DNA from: Streptomyces sp. Root431
Lineage (GTDB): Bacteria > Actinomycetota > Actinomycetes > Streptomycetales > Streptomycetaceae
Direction: 5' to 3'
NCBI RefSeq assembly: GCF_001426585.1
Contig: NZ_LMEI01000006.1
Location: 486,956 to 550,955 of the forward strand
Length of the DNA: 64,000 nucleotides
Shown here: one piece after another, positions 15,995 to 23,809 of the stretch
How the letters are laid out: each line of letters begins with the position of its first letter
Numbering within the stretch: the first letter of the stretch is position 1
Translations under genes and position numbers: made by a program
Notes under the pieces: generated by a model
Database searches by the model: none
Told to the model about the DNA's origin: nothing
Seen by the model: only the letters and a program-made list of their open reading frames with translations

Positions 15995-16990
15995 ATGGTC
16001 GTCGCGCAGTCCGTCCTCACGCCCACCTCCCCGACGGCCGTCTTCGTGGTGGCCACCGTGTCCCCCGGTGGGGAGACGGCCGTACGGGAGGTGCTCCAGG
16101 ACCTGGCCGGGCTGACCCGTTCGGTGGGGTTCCGGTCCCCGGAGTCCGCCCTCCGCTGCGTCGTCGGCGTGGGCTCGGACGCCTGGGACCGGCTCGTCGG
16201 CGGCCCGCGCCCGCGCGACCTGCACCCCTTCCCGCCCCTGCGTGGCCCCCGCCACCGTGCCCCGGCCACCCCCGGTGACCTGCTGTTCCATCTCCGCGCC
16301 CGGCGCATGGACCTCTGCTTCGAACTGGCCCGGCTGATCCTGGACCGGCTGGGCGGCGCGGTGACGGTCGTCGACGAGGTCCACGGCTTCACGTACTTCG
16401 ACGAGCGCGACCTGCTCGGCTTCGTCGACGGCAGCGAGAACCCCTCCGGCGAGGCCGCCGCCGACGCGGTCCGCATCGGCGACGAGGACCCGGACTTCCG
16501 GGGCGGAAGCTATGTCGTCGTGCAGAAGTACCTGCACGACATGACGGCCTGGGAGTCCCTCACCGTCGAGGAGCAGGAACGCGTCATCGGCCGCACCAAG
16601 CAGGCCAACGTCGAACTGCCCGACGGCGTCAAGCCCGCCGACTCGCACGTCGCGCTCAACACGGTCGTCGACGACGACGGCGCCGAGCAGCAGATCCTGC
16701 GCCAGAACATGCCGTTCGGCCAGGTCGGCAGCGGCGAGATGGGCACCTACTTCATCGGCTACGCCCGCACGCCCGCCGTCACCGAGCGGATGCTGCGCAA
16801 CATGTTCCTCGGAGATCCCCCGGGCAACACCGACCGCATCCTCGACTTCTCCCGCGCCGTCACCGGCTGCCTCTTCTTCGTGCCGAGCGCCGACCTGCTC
16901 GACGACCTCCCCGCCGCCCCGTCCGCGGCCGCCGCGAGCCCCGGGGACTCCCTGGGCATCGGCAGCCTGAAAGGAGCCCCCGCGTCATGA
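15995..16990 (+). CDS. Dyp-type haem peroxidase, encapsulin cargo
   Basis: 331 residues. GFVDGSENP near residue 142 is the distal-side GxxDG motif with the catalytic Asp. [37 protein letters not shown] (haem-ligand region) and [12 protein letters not shown] complete the Dyp pattern. The extreme C terminus, after a flexible Pro/Ala-rich stretch, ends [21 protein letters not shown] is the known encapsulin-targeting peptide of DyP cargo, which binds the inner shell surface. The stop overlaps the encapsulin ATG as ATGA. The enzyme would be packaged in the encapsulin and use peroxide to oxidise an as yet unknown substrate. Start chosen at the ATG after GACGGGAG; an upstream in-frame ATG at 15962 is less likely. 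Confidence 0.94.
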   Translation: MVVAQSVLTPTSPTAVFVVATVSPGGETAVREVLQDLAGLTRSVGFRSPESALRCVVGVGSDAWDRLVGGPRPRDLHPFPPLRGPRHRAPATPGDLLFHLRARRMDLCFELARLILDRLGGAVTVVDEVHGFTYFDERDLLGFVDGSENPSGEAAADAVRIGDEDPDFRGGSYVVVQKYLHDMTAWESLTVEEQERVIGRTKQANVELPDGVKPADSHVALNTVVDDDGAEQQILRQNMPFGQVGSGEMGTYFIGYARTPAVTERMLRNMFLGDPPGNTDRILDFSRAVTGCLFFVPSADLLDDLPAAPSAAAASPGDSLGIGSLKGAPAS

Positions 16991-17802
16991 CGACTCCCGA
17001 CGTGACGAACAACCTGCACCGGGAACTCGCCCCGATCACCCCCGCGGCCTGGGCGGAGATCGAGGAGGAGGCCCGCCGTACCTTCCGCCGGCACGTCGCC
17101 GGCCGCCGCGTCGTCGACGTACCGGACCCGGCCGGCCCCGGGCTCGCCGCCGTCGGTGTCGGCCACCTGACCGACATCCACCCGCCCGCGCCCGGCGTCT
17201 CGGCGCGGTTGCGCGAGGCGAGGCCGATCGTCGAACTGCGGGTGCCGTTCTCCGTCTCCCGGGCCGCCGTGGACGACGTCGAGCGCGGGTCCAAGGACTC
17301 CGACTGGCAGCCCGTCAAGGACGCGGCGCGCACGATGGCGTACGTCGAGGACCGCACGATCTTCGACGGGTACGGCGCCGCCGGTGTCGACGGACTGCGC
17401 TCCCGCTCCTCCCACCCGGTGCTGCGGTTGCCCACCGAGGCGCGAGAGTACCCCGACGCCGTCAGCCGGGCGCTGACGCAGCTGCGGCTCGTCGGCGTCG
17501 ACGGGCCGTACGCGCTGCTGCTCGGCGCCGACGAGTACCGGGCGGTCAGCGAGACCTCCGACCACGGGTACCCGATCGCCGCCCATCTGGGCCGGATGCT
17601 CGACGGCTCGCCGATCTGGGCACCGGCCCTCAGCGGCGGCTTCGTCGTCTCCACCCGGGGCGGCGACTTCGAGCTGCTGCTCGGCCAGGACGTGGCGATC
17701 GGCTACACGGGTCACGACGCGACCACCATCGACCTGTACTTCCACGAGACGCTGACGTTCCTCACGTACACGGACGAGGCCGTGGTCGTCCTGGAAGCCT
17801 GA
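16987..17802 (+). CDS. family 1 encapsulin shell protein
   Basis: 271 residues, the usual size of the HK97-fold shell protein (linocin M18/CFP29 family). Landmarks are [26 protein letters not shown] at the N terminus (binding groove for cargo peptides), [39 protein letters not shown] (E-loop), [35 protein letters not shown] and the C-terminal [19 protein letters not shown] strand. Sixty or more copies self-assemble into a compartment enclosing the DyP peroxidase encoded immediately upstream with a 4-nt overlap. The membrane protein DUF1345 gene follows after two bases, so the three are one transcription unit, probably linked to oxidative stress. Confidence 0.96.
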   Translation: MTTPDVTNNLHRELAPITPAAWAEIEEEARRTFRRHVAGRRVVDVPDPAGPGLAAVGVGHLTDIHPPAPGVSARLREARPIVELRVPFSVSRAAVDDVERGSKDSDWQPVKDAARTMAYVEDRTIFDGYGAAGVDGLRSRSSHPVLRLPTEAREYPDAVSRALTQLRLVGVDGPYALLLGADEYRAVSETSDHGYPIAAHLGRMLDGSPIWAPALSGGFVVSTRGGDFELLLGQDVAIGYTGHDATTIDLYFHETLTFLTYTDEAVVVLEA

Positions 17803-17804
17803 CC

Positions 17805-18440
17805 GTGCACCGGTGGCTGGTCGACGCCGTCCCCCGGCTCGTCGGAGCGACGGCCGTGGGGGCGGCGGCGGGCGTGCTCGTCGGCCTTCTCTCGGACGCG
17901 CCGCTGGGCGCCCTTGCCGGCATCGCCGCGGCGGAGGCGCTCTTCGTCGTCACGGGCTGGCTCGTGCTCTGGCCCATGGACGCGGCCACCACCCATCGCA
18001 ACGTCCGGCGGGAGGAGTTCCGGCCGGTCGTCGAGGAACTCGTCGTCGTCGGGACCGCCGTGTGCGGTCTCGTCGGCATCATCGTGATGCTCCTGGTCGG
18101 GCAGTCGGGCCTGGGCCACGCCGCCGCCGCGACGGCGCTCGGCGGCGTCTTCACGGCCTGGGCGGCGCTCCACCTGATGTACGCGACCCGCTACGCGTAC
18201 GACTACTACGCCGTGGAACCCGGCGGCGGGATCGACTTCAACACCGACGACCCGCCGCGCTACAGCGACTTCCTCTACTTCAGCTTCAACCTCGGCATGA
18301 CCTACCAGGTCTCCGACACGAACGTCTCGCAGTCGTCGCTCCGCGCGATCGTCCTCCGGCACTGCCTGCTGTCGTACGTCTTCGGCGCCAGCATCCTGGC
18401 CACCACCATCAACCTGGTCACCGGCATCGTCACGGGCTGA
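17805..18440 (+). CDS. DUF1345 membrane protein
   Basis: 211 residues with about five membrane helices: residues ~10-30, 33-57, 78-100, 108-130 and 185-208. The family signature is [10 protein letters not shown]...[36 protein letters not shown]. Molecular function of DUF1345 is unknown; the fold is reminiscent of a channel-like protein with a pore-lining YSDF/YFSF segment. The GTG begins two bases after the encapsulin stop, so it is translated from the same message. A role in delivering substrate to, or responding to, the compartment is only suggested by this linkage. A weak GC hairpin (18505-18520) follows. Confidence 0.88.
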   Translation: MHRWLVDAVPRLVGATAVGAAAGVLVGLLSDAPLGALAGIAAAEALFVVTGWLVLWPMDAATTHRNVRREEFRPVVEELVVVGTAVCGLVGIIVMLLVGQSGLGHAAAATALGGVFTAWAALHLMYATRYAYDYYAVEPGGGIDFNTDDPPRYSDFLYFSFNLGMTYQVSDTNVSQSSLRAIVLRHCLLSYVFGASILATTINLVTGIVTG

Positions 18441-18567
18441 GCAGGTGATCAGGCGCGCCACCAGGGCAGCGCGAGGGCGAGCGCGACCAGGACGGTGTGA
18501 CCGGGGCCGCCCTTGCGGCCGGCCTGTTCCACCTGTTCGGCGTGCCGGTCCCGGGCGGTACCGCCGC

Positions 18568-19059
18568 CTATGACGGAGCGCCCTTGCCGTCGCCGTCACC
18601 GAGCGACAGCACGACCGCGGTCGCCGGGCCCCCGGGCGTGTCGTACGTGACGGTGTCGCCGACGCGGTGGCCGAGGAGCGCGCTGCCGAGGGGGCTGTCG
18701 GCGGTGACCATGGTCGCGTCCAGGACCTCGGCGACCTCGCCGATCTGGACGGTCGCCTCCATGGCGTCCGCGAGCCGCAGGGTCACGGTGCTGCCGACGC
18801 CGACCGTGTCGGTGCTCGGCGGTCCGGCGACGGCGCCCTCGCGCAGCCGTCCCTCGATCTCGGCGATGCGGGCGTCGAGGTGCTGGAGCTCCGTGACGCG
18901 CTGGAGTTCGTCGGCCTGGTCGGCGCGGTCGCCCACCTGATCGCCGCCGCCGTCGCGCAAGGTCACGGCGACCGCTTCGCGTTCGGTGCGCAGGTCGGCG
19001 AGTTCGCGCGTGAACGCCTCACGGGCGACATCGCTGAGGGGCTCGGGTCCACCGGTCAT
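18568..19059 (-). CDS. GreA/GreB-family transcription elongation factor
   Basis: 163 residues. An N-terminal coiled-coil region (residues ~10-75, LSDVAREAFTRELADLRTER ... ELQRVTELQHLDARIAEIEGRL) with acidic tip residues and a C-terminal FKBP-like GreA_C domain (VGSTVTLRLADAMEATVQIGEVAE ... SPLGSALLGHRVGDTVTYDTPGG) match the family. GreA stimulates transcript cleavage in backtracked RNA polymerase. This copy has a less basic coil and a Gly-Asp insertion (RDGGGDQVGDRADQ) in the coil tip, so it may be a paralogue with a modified role rather than the housekeeping GreA. The ATG lacks a strong ribosome site. Confidence 0.82.
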   Translation of the reverse strand: MTGGPEPLSDVAREAFTRELADLRTEREAVAVTLRDGGGDQVGDRADQADELQRVTELQHLDARIAEIEGRLREGAVAGPPSTDTVGVGSTVTLRLADAMEATVQIGEVAEVLDATMVTADSPLGSALLGHRVGDTVTYDTPGGPATAVVLSLGDGDGKGAPS

Positions 19060-19391
19060 GTCTGATCCCGTCGGGCTGCGGGCGGCACGTGTGCGTGCCG
19101 CGGGTCGGTCACGGCAAACCGAAGGTATCAGGCGAAACGGGGCATTTCGTCGCTCTCGACCTTCCGTCAGGGGGTGGGTGTTTTCTGGCGGTTCGACGGG
19201 AGTTCGATTGCGGGAGTATGGCAGATGCATGACAAGCCTCCAACTCCCTTGAGCTACGCCCGTAGACCGGACAGTCTGCTGATCACCCGGAGCGCCCACA
19301 CGGCTCCGGACCGTGCGTGTGACCCACACGCGCCCCCCACAGTCGCGCCGCCCCACACGAGGCGCGACGCCGAAGAGGAGGACTCCCTCGT
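19060..19391. other. 332-bp intergenic region between greA-like and subtilase genes
   Basis: No gene seen. The right half should hold the promoter of the secreted subtilase; it has a run of moderate GC around 19110-19250 and a GAAGAGGAGG ribosome site at 19372-19381. I see no convincing -10/-35 pair and no strong inverted repeat. Confidence 0.5.
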
Positions 19392-20606
19392 ATGGCACTC
19401 CCGCAGCGCACCAAGGCCCGGCTCGCGCTGACCGTCTCCGCCGCGACCGCGGCCGCCCTGCTCGGCACCTTCGCCGCCGTCCCCGCCCAGGCGGCCCCCG
19501 CCGAGGGCGTCGTCCTCGGGGCCGGTTCGGCCGACGCGGTGCCCGGCAGCTACATCGTCACCCTGAAGCAGGGCGCGGGCTTCAAGGCCGGCTCCGCCAA
19601 GGGCCGGACCCTGATAGCCGGCTACGGCGGCACGGTCCGCAAGACCTTCGGCTCCGCCCTCAACGGCTACACGGCCACCCTCGGCGCAACGGAGGCCCGC
19701 CGCCTCGCGGCCGACCCCGCCGTCGCCTCCGTCGAGCAGAACCGGGTCTTCCGTGCCGACGCGACGCAGACCAACGCCCCCTGGGGCCTGGACCGCATCG
19801 ACCAGGCGAACCTGCCGCTCGACGGCTCGTACACGTACCCCGACTCGGCGGGCGGCGGCGTCACCGCGTACGTCATCGACACCGGCGTCCGCATCTCGCA
19901 CGCACAGCTCGGCGGCAGGGCCGTGAACGGCTACGACGCGGTCGACGGCGACACCGTCGCCCAGGACGGCAACGGGCACGGCACGCACGTCGCCACCACC
20001 ATCGCGGGATCGACGTACGGCGTGGCCAAGGCCGCGAGGATCGTCGCCGTCCGCGTCCTCGACAACGCCGGATCCGGCACCACCGCCGGCGTCATCGCGG
20101 GCATCGACTGGGTCACCTCCCACCACACGGCGGGGGCCCCGGCCGTCGCCAACCTCTCCCTCGGCGGAGGCGCCTCCACCGCCCTCGACAACGCGGTGAA
20201 GAACTCCATCGCGGACGGCGTCACCTACGCCGTCGCCGCGGGCAACTCCGGTGTCAACGCCTCCTCCTCGTCCCCCGCCCGGGTCGCCGCCGCCATCACG
20301 GTCGGCGCCACGAGCAACACGGACGCCAAGGCGAGCTGGTCCAACTACGGCTCGGTGCTCGACCTCTTCGCCCCCGGCGTGTCGATCACCGCGGGCTGGA
20401 ACACGAGCGACACGGCCACCAACACGATCTCGGGTACGTCGATGGCCACCCCGCACGTCGCGGGCGCCGCGGCCGTCTACCTCGCGGGGCACCCCTCCGC
20501 GACTCCGGCGCAGGTCGCGACGGCCCTCGTGAACGGCGCGACCCCGAACAAGGTGACCAGCCCGGGCAGCGGCTCGCCCAACCGCCTCCTGCGGATCGTC
20601 CCGTAA
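19392..20606 (+). CDS. secreted S8 family serine peptidase (subtilase)
   Basis: 404 residues. A signal peptide (TKARLALTVSAATAAALLGTFAAVPAQA, cleavage near residue 34) is followed by an inhibitor I9 propeptide (VPGSYIVTLKQG ... VASVEQNRVF) and the mature subtilase from about residue 130. The catalytic triad is visible: Asp in VIDTGVRISH, His in NGHGTHVATTIAG and Ser in SGTSMATPHVAGAAA, with the oxyanion Asn in AAGNSGVNA. It is a proteinase K-like extracellular protease activated by removal of the propeptide. The ATG follows GAGGAGGACTCCCTCGT. A strong hairpin terminator lies 13 bases after the stop. Confidence 0.96.
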   Translation: MALPQRTKARLALTVSAATAAALLGTFAAVPAQAAPAEGVVLGAGSADAVPGSYIVTLKQGAGFKAGSAKGRTLIAGYGGTVRKTFGSALNGYTATLGATEARRLAADPAVASVEQNRVFRADATQTNAPWGLDRIDQANLPLDGSYTYPDSAGGGVTAYVIDTGVRISHAQLGGRAVNGYDAVDGDTVAQDGNGHGTHVATTIAGSTYGVAKAARIVAVRVLDNAGSGTTAGVIAGIDWVTSHHTAGAPAVANLSLGGGASTALDNAVKNSIADGVTYAVAAGNSGVNASSSSPARVAAAITVGATSNTDAKASWSNYGSVLDLFAPGVSITAGWNTSDTATNTISGTSMATPHVAGAAAVYLAGHPSATPAQVATALVNGATPNKVTSPGSGSPNRLLRIVP

Positions 20607-20618
20607 CGCGCATGTGAC

Positions 20619-20649
20619 CGGTCGGGGGTCTTGCGCGGACCCCCGACCG
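20619..20649 (+). terminator. rho-independent-like terminator after the subtilase gene
   Basis: A perfect 12-bp stem, CGGTCGGGGGTC paired with GACCCCCGACCG, with loop TTGCGCG, begins 13 bases after the subtilase stop. It is followed by TCTCTACC. Strong GC hairpins without a long U-run are the common Streptomyces form. Confidence 0.85.
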
Positions 20650-20671
20650 TCTCTACCCTCGCGGCTCAATG

Positions 20672-20690
20672 GTTAGGAAAACTTCCTAAC
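20672..20690. promoter_or_regulatory. GTTAGGAA inverted repeat, probable operator of the GH8 gene
   Basis: GTTAGGAA-AAC-TTCCTAAC is a perfect 8-bp inverted repeat with a 3-base centre, ending 37 bases before the GH8 start codon. The symmetry fits a regulator-binding site in the promoter or leader. From memory, similar AGGAAA/TTTCCT palindromes recur in front of secreted glycoside hydrolase genes in Streptomyces; I cannot name the regulator with confidence. Confidence 0.6.
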
Positions 20691-20727
20691 GAATGCATGA
20701 ACGAGTCGTGAAGGAAAGGGAGTTGTC

Positions 20728-22416
20728 ATGCGTCGACGAAGCGTCTCGCTTCTCGGGCTCGCCGGATTGCTGGTATTGCCCCTGACGTCGGTGCCGCAGG
20801 CACTGGCACAACCACAGGCCCAGCCGCGCGCCCAGGACCAGGCTGCCGCCGCCGACAGCCTGGTCTCCGTCGGCAAGCCGGTGACGGCCTCGTCCGTCGA
20901 GGCCTCGGGGTTCGAGCCCGGCCTGGCCGCCGACGGCAGCGCCACCACCAGATGGGCCAGCGCGGAGGGCGTCGACCCGCAGTGGGTGCGCATCGACCTC
21001 GGCACGAACCACACCGTCTCCCGGGTGAAGCTCAACTGGGAGGCCGCGTACGGCAAGGCGTACAAAATACAGACCTCGGCCGACGGGTCGACCTGGACCG
21101 ACGTCTACGCGACCACGACCGGTGACGGCGGCGTCGACGACCTCGCGGTCACCGGCAGCGGCCGCTACCTCCGCATGCACGGGACCGCGCGCGGCACGCC
21201 GTACGGCTACTCCCTCTGGGAGTTCGAGGTCTACGGCTCCCCGAGCGGCGGCGGCGTCCCCGGCGGACCGGCCGTCCCCTTCGGCAGTCACCTCAAGCCC
21301 TACGCCGCCGGCACCCTGAAGCCCTCCGGCGCCCAGGCCACGATCGACCAGAAGGTCGTCGACTACTACAACAAGTGGAAGGCCGCCTTCGTCCGGCAGA
21401 ACTGCGGCAACGGCTGGTACCAGATCATCTCGCCCGACGCCGACCACCCGTACGTCGCCGAGGCCCAGGGCTACGGCATGGTCGTCACCGCGACCATGGC
21501 CGGCGCCGACCCCGACGCGAAGAAGATCTTCGACGGTCTCGTGAAGTGGAAGATCGACCACCCGTCCGCGATCAACCCGAACCTCCTCGCGGCCGAACAG
21601 GACGTCGCCTGCAAGAGCGTCAACGGCGGCGACGGCGCCACCGACGGCGACATGGACGTGGCCTACGGCCTGCTCCTCGCCGACAAGCAGTGGGGGAGCG
21701 CCGGCACGTACAACTACAAGGACCTCGCGCTCAAGCACATCGCCGCGATCAAGAAGGACGAGCTCAACCCGACGACCAAGCTCCTGAAGCTGGGCGACTG
21801 GAGCAGCTCCGGCGACCAGTACTACTACATCTCCCGCACCTCGGACTGGATGGTCGACCACTTCCGCGCCTTCCGTACGGCCTCCGGCGACACGACCTGG
21901 GACGCCGTGCGCACCGCGCACCAGACCCAGATCACGCGCCTCCAGTCGACGTACGCCTCGGGCACCGGCCTGCTGCCCGACTTCGTCGTCGACACGAACA
22001 CCACGCCCAAGCCCGCCCCCGGCCAGGTCCTGGAGGACCCGAACGACGGCGCGTACTGGTGGAACGCGTGTCGCACCCCGTGGCGCATCGCCGACGACGC
22101 GGTGACCAGCGGGGACGCCGGCTCGCTCGCCGCCGCGCGGAAGCTCAACAGCTGGATCAAGACGAAGACCGGCGGCGACCCGAACAAGATCGCCATCGGC
22201 TACAAGCTCAACGGCACCCAGATTTCGGCGGGCAGCGAGGCGGCCTTCTTCGCGCCGTTCGCCGTGGCCGCCATGACCGACCCGGGCAGCCAGGCCTGGC
22301 TGGACGCCCTCTGGAACAAGATGCTGGTCACGCCGGTCGACACCAGCAGCTACTTCTCGGCCAGCATCCAGCTCCAGGTCATGATCACGGCCTCGGGGAA
22401 CCACTGGGTCCCGTAG
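20728..22416 (+). CDS. secreted glycoside hydrolase family 8 enzyme with N-terminal F5/8-type (discoidin/CBM32-like) domain
   Basis: 562 residues. Signal peptide at residues 1-27 (two Arg-rich residues, then LLGLAGLLVLPLTSVPQALA). Residues ~43-173 form a discoidin/F5-8C carbohydrate-binding module (SVGKPVTASSVEASGF ... DPQWVRIDLGTNHTVSRVKLNWE ... YSLWEFEVYG). A Gly/Pro linker leads to the GH8 (alpha/alpha)6 barrel from ~190. The general acid Glu is in YVAEAQGYGM and the nucleophile-activating Asp in DGDMDVAYGLL. GH8 enzymes cleave beta-1,4 glucan, chitosan, xylan or related polymers; the present substrate is not resolved. The ATG has AAGGAAAGGGAG upstream, and an inverted-repeat operator sits in the promoter. 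Confidence 0.92.
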   Translation: MRRRSVSLLGLAGLLVLPLTSVPQALAQPQAQPRAQDQAAAADSLVSVGKPVTASSVEASGFEPGLAADGSATTRWASAEGVDPQWVRIDLGTNHTVSRVKLNWEAAYGKAYKIQTSADGSTWTDVYATTTGDGGVDDLAVTGSGRYLRMHGTARGTPYGYSLWEFEVYGSPSGGGVPGGPAVPFGSHLKPYAAGTLKPSGAQATIDQKVVDYYNKWKAAFVRQNCGNGWYQIISPDADHPYVAEAQGYGMVVTATMAGADPDAKKIFDGLVKWKIDHPSAINPNLLAAEQDVACKSVNGGDGATDGDMDVAYGLLLADKQWGSAGTYNYKDLALKHIAAIKKDELNPTTKLLKLGDWSSSGDQYYYISRTSDWMVDHFRAFRTASGDTTWDAVRTAHQTQITRLQSTYASGTGLLPDFVVDTNTTPKPAPGQVLEDPNDGAYWWNACRTPWRIADDAVTSGDAGSLAAARKLNSWIKTKTGGDPNKIAIGYKLNGTQISAGSEAAFFAPFAVAAMTDPGSQAWLDALWNKMLVTPVDTSSYFSASIQLQVMITASGNHWVP

Positions 22417-22436
22417 GCCCGTAGGGGCCGCTCCGA

Positions 22437-23594
22437 TCAGTGGTGGAAGAGCCGCAGTCCGGTGCGGGCGAGCGTGATGCCGTGCTCGCGGCAGGCGTCC
22501 TCCACATCGGCGGAGCGGATCGACCCGCCGGGTTCGGCGATGAAGCCGACGCCGTGCCGGTGCGCGTGGTCGACGTTGTCGCGGAAGGGCAGAGCGCCGT
22601 CCGAGGCGAACGCCACCCCGGTCAGCTCGGCCAGCCACTCGGTGCGCTGCTCGTCGGTGAGGTCGGGGGCGGGCACGGACAGGACTCCGGACAGGCGCGC
22701 GCGCTCGTCCGGGGTGAGGTCGCCCTCGACGAACCGGATCCGCCAGTTGATCCGGTCCTGGCGGCGGACGCCCGGCCGGAAGGCGAGCGCGCGGACGGCG
22801 GGGTGGCGGCGCAGCCACCACGTGTCGGTCTTCGCGCCCGCCAGCCGGGTGCAGTCCACCCGGGACTGCTGCCCGGCGCCGATCCCGAGCGTCGCGCCGC
22901 CGCGCACGTAACAGACCGAGTTGGACTGGGTGTGGCGCAGCACCGCGAGTCCGAGCAGCAGGTCCTCCGTGGCCGGGGCGTCGAGCGCACCGCAGACGAC
23001 GTCGTCCAGGAGGGCGGGGGAGAGCGGCACGTCGTCGCGCTGCTGCGTGATCCGCAGGCCGAACACCTCCCGGGCCTCCTGGCCCGGCGGGGTGAAGGTC
23101 TCGTCGGCCTCCATGACCAGGAAGCGGCCGCTCTTCTTCCGGCCGAGGGTCGCGACGGTGCCGGGAGCGTAGCCGGGGGCGATGACCCCGTCGCAGACCA
23201 CCCGGGTCAGCACCTCGGCGAGCTCGGCGTCGACCGGCCGCGAGACGGCGGCGAAGTCGCCGTAGGACGACTTCGGGTCGGCGTCACGGGCCCGCAGGTA
23301 GGCGCTGGTGAGCGTCCCGACGCGGGCCCGGTCGACGCCGTACGCCTCGGCGGTCACCTCGTCGACGGGCCCGGCGACCGCCGCGCCGGCCGGCGAGACG
23401 TGCTTGAAGGAGGCGGCGGCCGGCCGCCCCAGGACGCGGCCCGCCTCCCGTACGAGCTGCCAACTGTTCAGCGCGTCGAGGAGGTTGACGTAGGACGGGC
23501 TGCCGTTCAGCACCCGGACCGGCCGTCTCCCGGACTCCACCGGTACGGCGCTCGCCACCAGCTGCTGGGGATTGATGCCGTAACGCAGTTCCAT
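22437..23594 (-). CDS. stand-alone phosphoribosylaminoimidazolecarboxamide formyltransferase (PurH C-terminal-type)
   Basis: 385 residues beginning directly with MELRYGINPQQ, the entry of the AICAR transformylase domain. The catalytic Lys-His pair is present in SFKHVSPAGAA at residues ~63-64. Further family segments are DPKSSYGDFAAVSRPVD, RYTQSNSV-like RHTQSNSVCYVRGG and the C-terminal FRDNVDHAHRHGVGFIAEPGGSIRSADV. The IMP cyclohydrolase (MGS-like) half of bifunctional PurH is absent, and no purine genes are adjacent. It transfers a formyl group from 10-formyl-THF to AICAR (or an analogue). It could be a second transformylase for a specialised purine-like pathway. The start is well supported by AGGAGGTCTTGAG upstream of the ATG. 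Confidence 0.9.
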   Translation of the reverse strand: MELRYGINPQQLVASAVPVESGRRPVRVLNGSPSYVNLLDALNSWQLVREAGRVLGRPAAASFKHVSPAGAAVAGPVDEVTAEAYGVDRARVGTLTSAYLRARDADPKSSYGDFAAVSRPVDAELAEVLTRVVCDGVIAPGYAPGTVATLGRKKSGRFLVMEADETFTPPGQEAREVFGLRITQQRDDVPLSPALLDDVVCGALDAPATEDLLLGLAVLRHTQSNSVCYVRGGATLGIGAGQQSRVDCTRLAGAKTDTWWLRRHPAVRALAFRPGVRRQDRINWRIRFVEGDLTPDERARLSGVLSVPAPDLTDEQRTEWLAELTGVAFASDGALPFRDNVDHAHRHGVGFIAEPGGSIRSADVEDACREHGITLARTGLRLFHH

Positions 23595-23748
23595 CTCAAG
23601 ACCTCCTGGGTCAGCGGGACATCACTGACGCAGGCGCCCAGGCGGTCGACGCGTACGCGGGGAAGGACGGGCTCAACTGCCGCTCCCCGGTGGTGATCCA
23701 CCTTCGCCAGTCGCGGCGGGCACGATGCTACCGCCGGCCGGAAACGCG

Positions 23749-23784
23749 GCGCGCCGCACCCCCCGTACGGGAAGTGCGGCGCGC
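23749..23784 (-). terminator. terminator hairpin downstream of the GAPDH gene
   Basis: GCGCGCCGCAC pairs perfectly with GTGCGGCGCGC; the 14-base loop contains CCCGTACGGG, which can form an inner hairpin. It lies 26 bases beyond the GAPDH stop on the minus strand, and would also read through as a hairpin for the opposite strand, where no gene ends. Confidence 0.75.
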
Positions 23785-23809
23785 GGCCGTGCTGTCGGAC
23801 TCCGGGGGA

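Noticed and set aside
18505..18520. GGCCGC/GCGGCC hairpin as terminator of the encapsulin unit
   Set aside because: Only a 6-bp stem in a very GC-rich area; too weak to call.
18497..18940. Plus-strand frame beginning MTGAALAAGLFHLFGVPV
   Set aside because: After about 30 codons it becomes a Ser/Pro/Arg shadow of the GreA-like gene on the other strand; no ribosome site.
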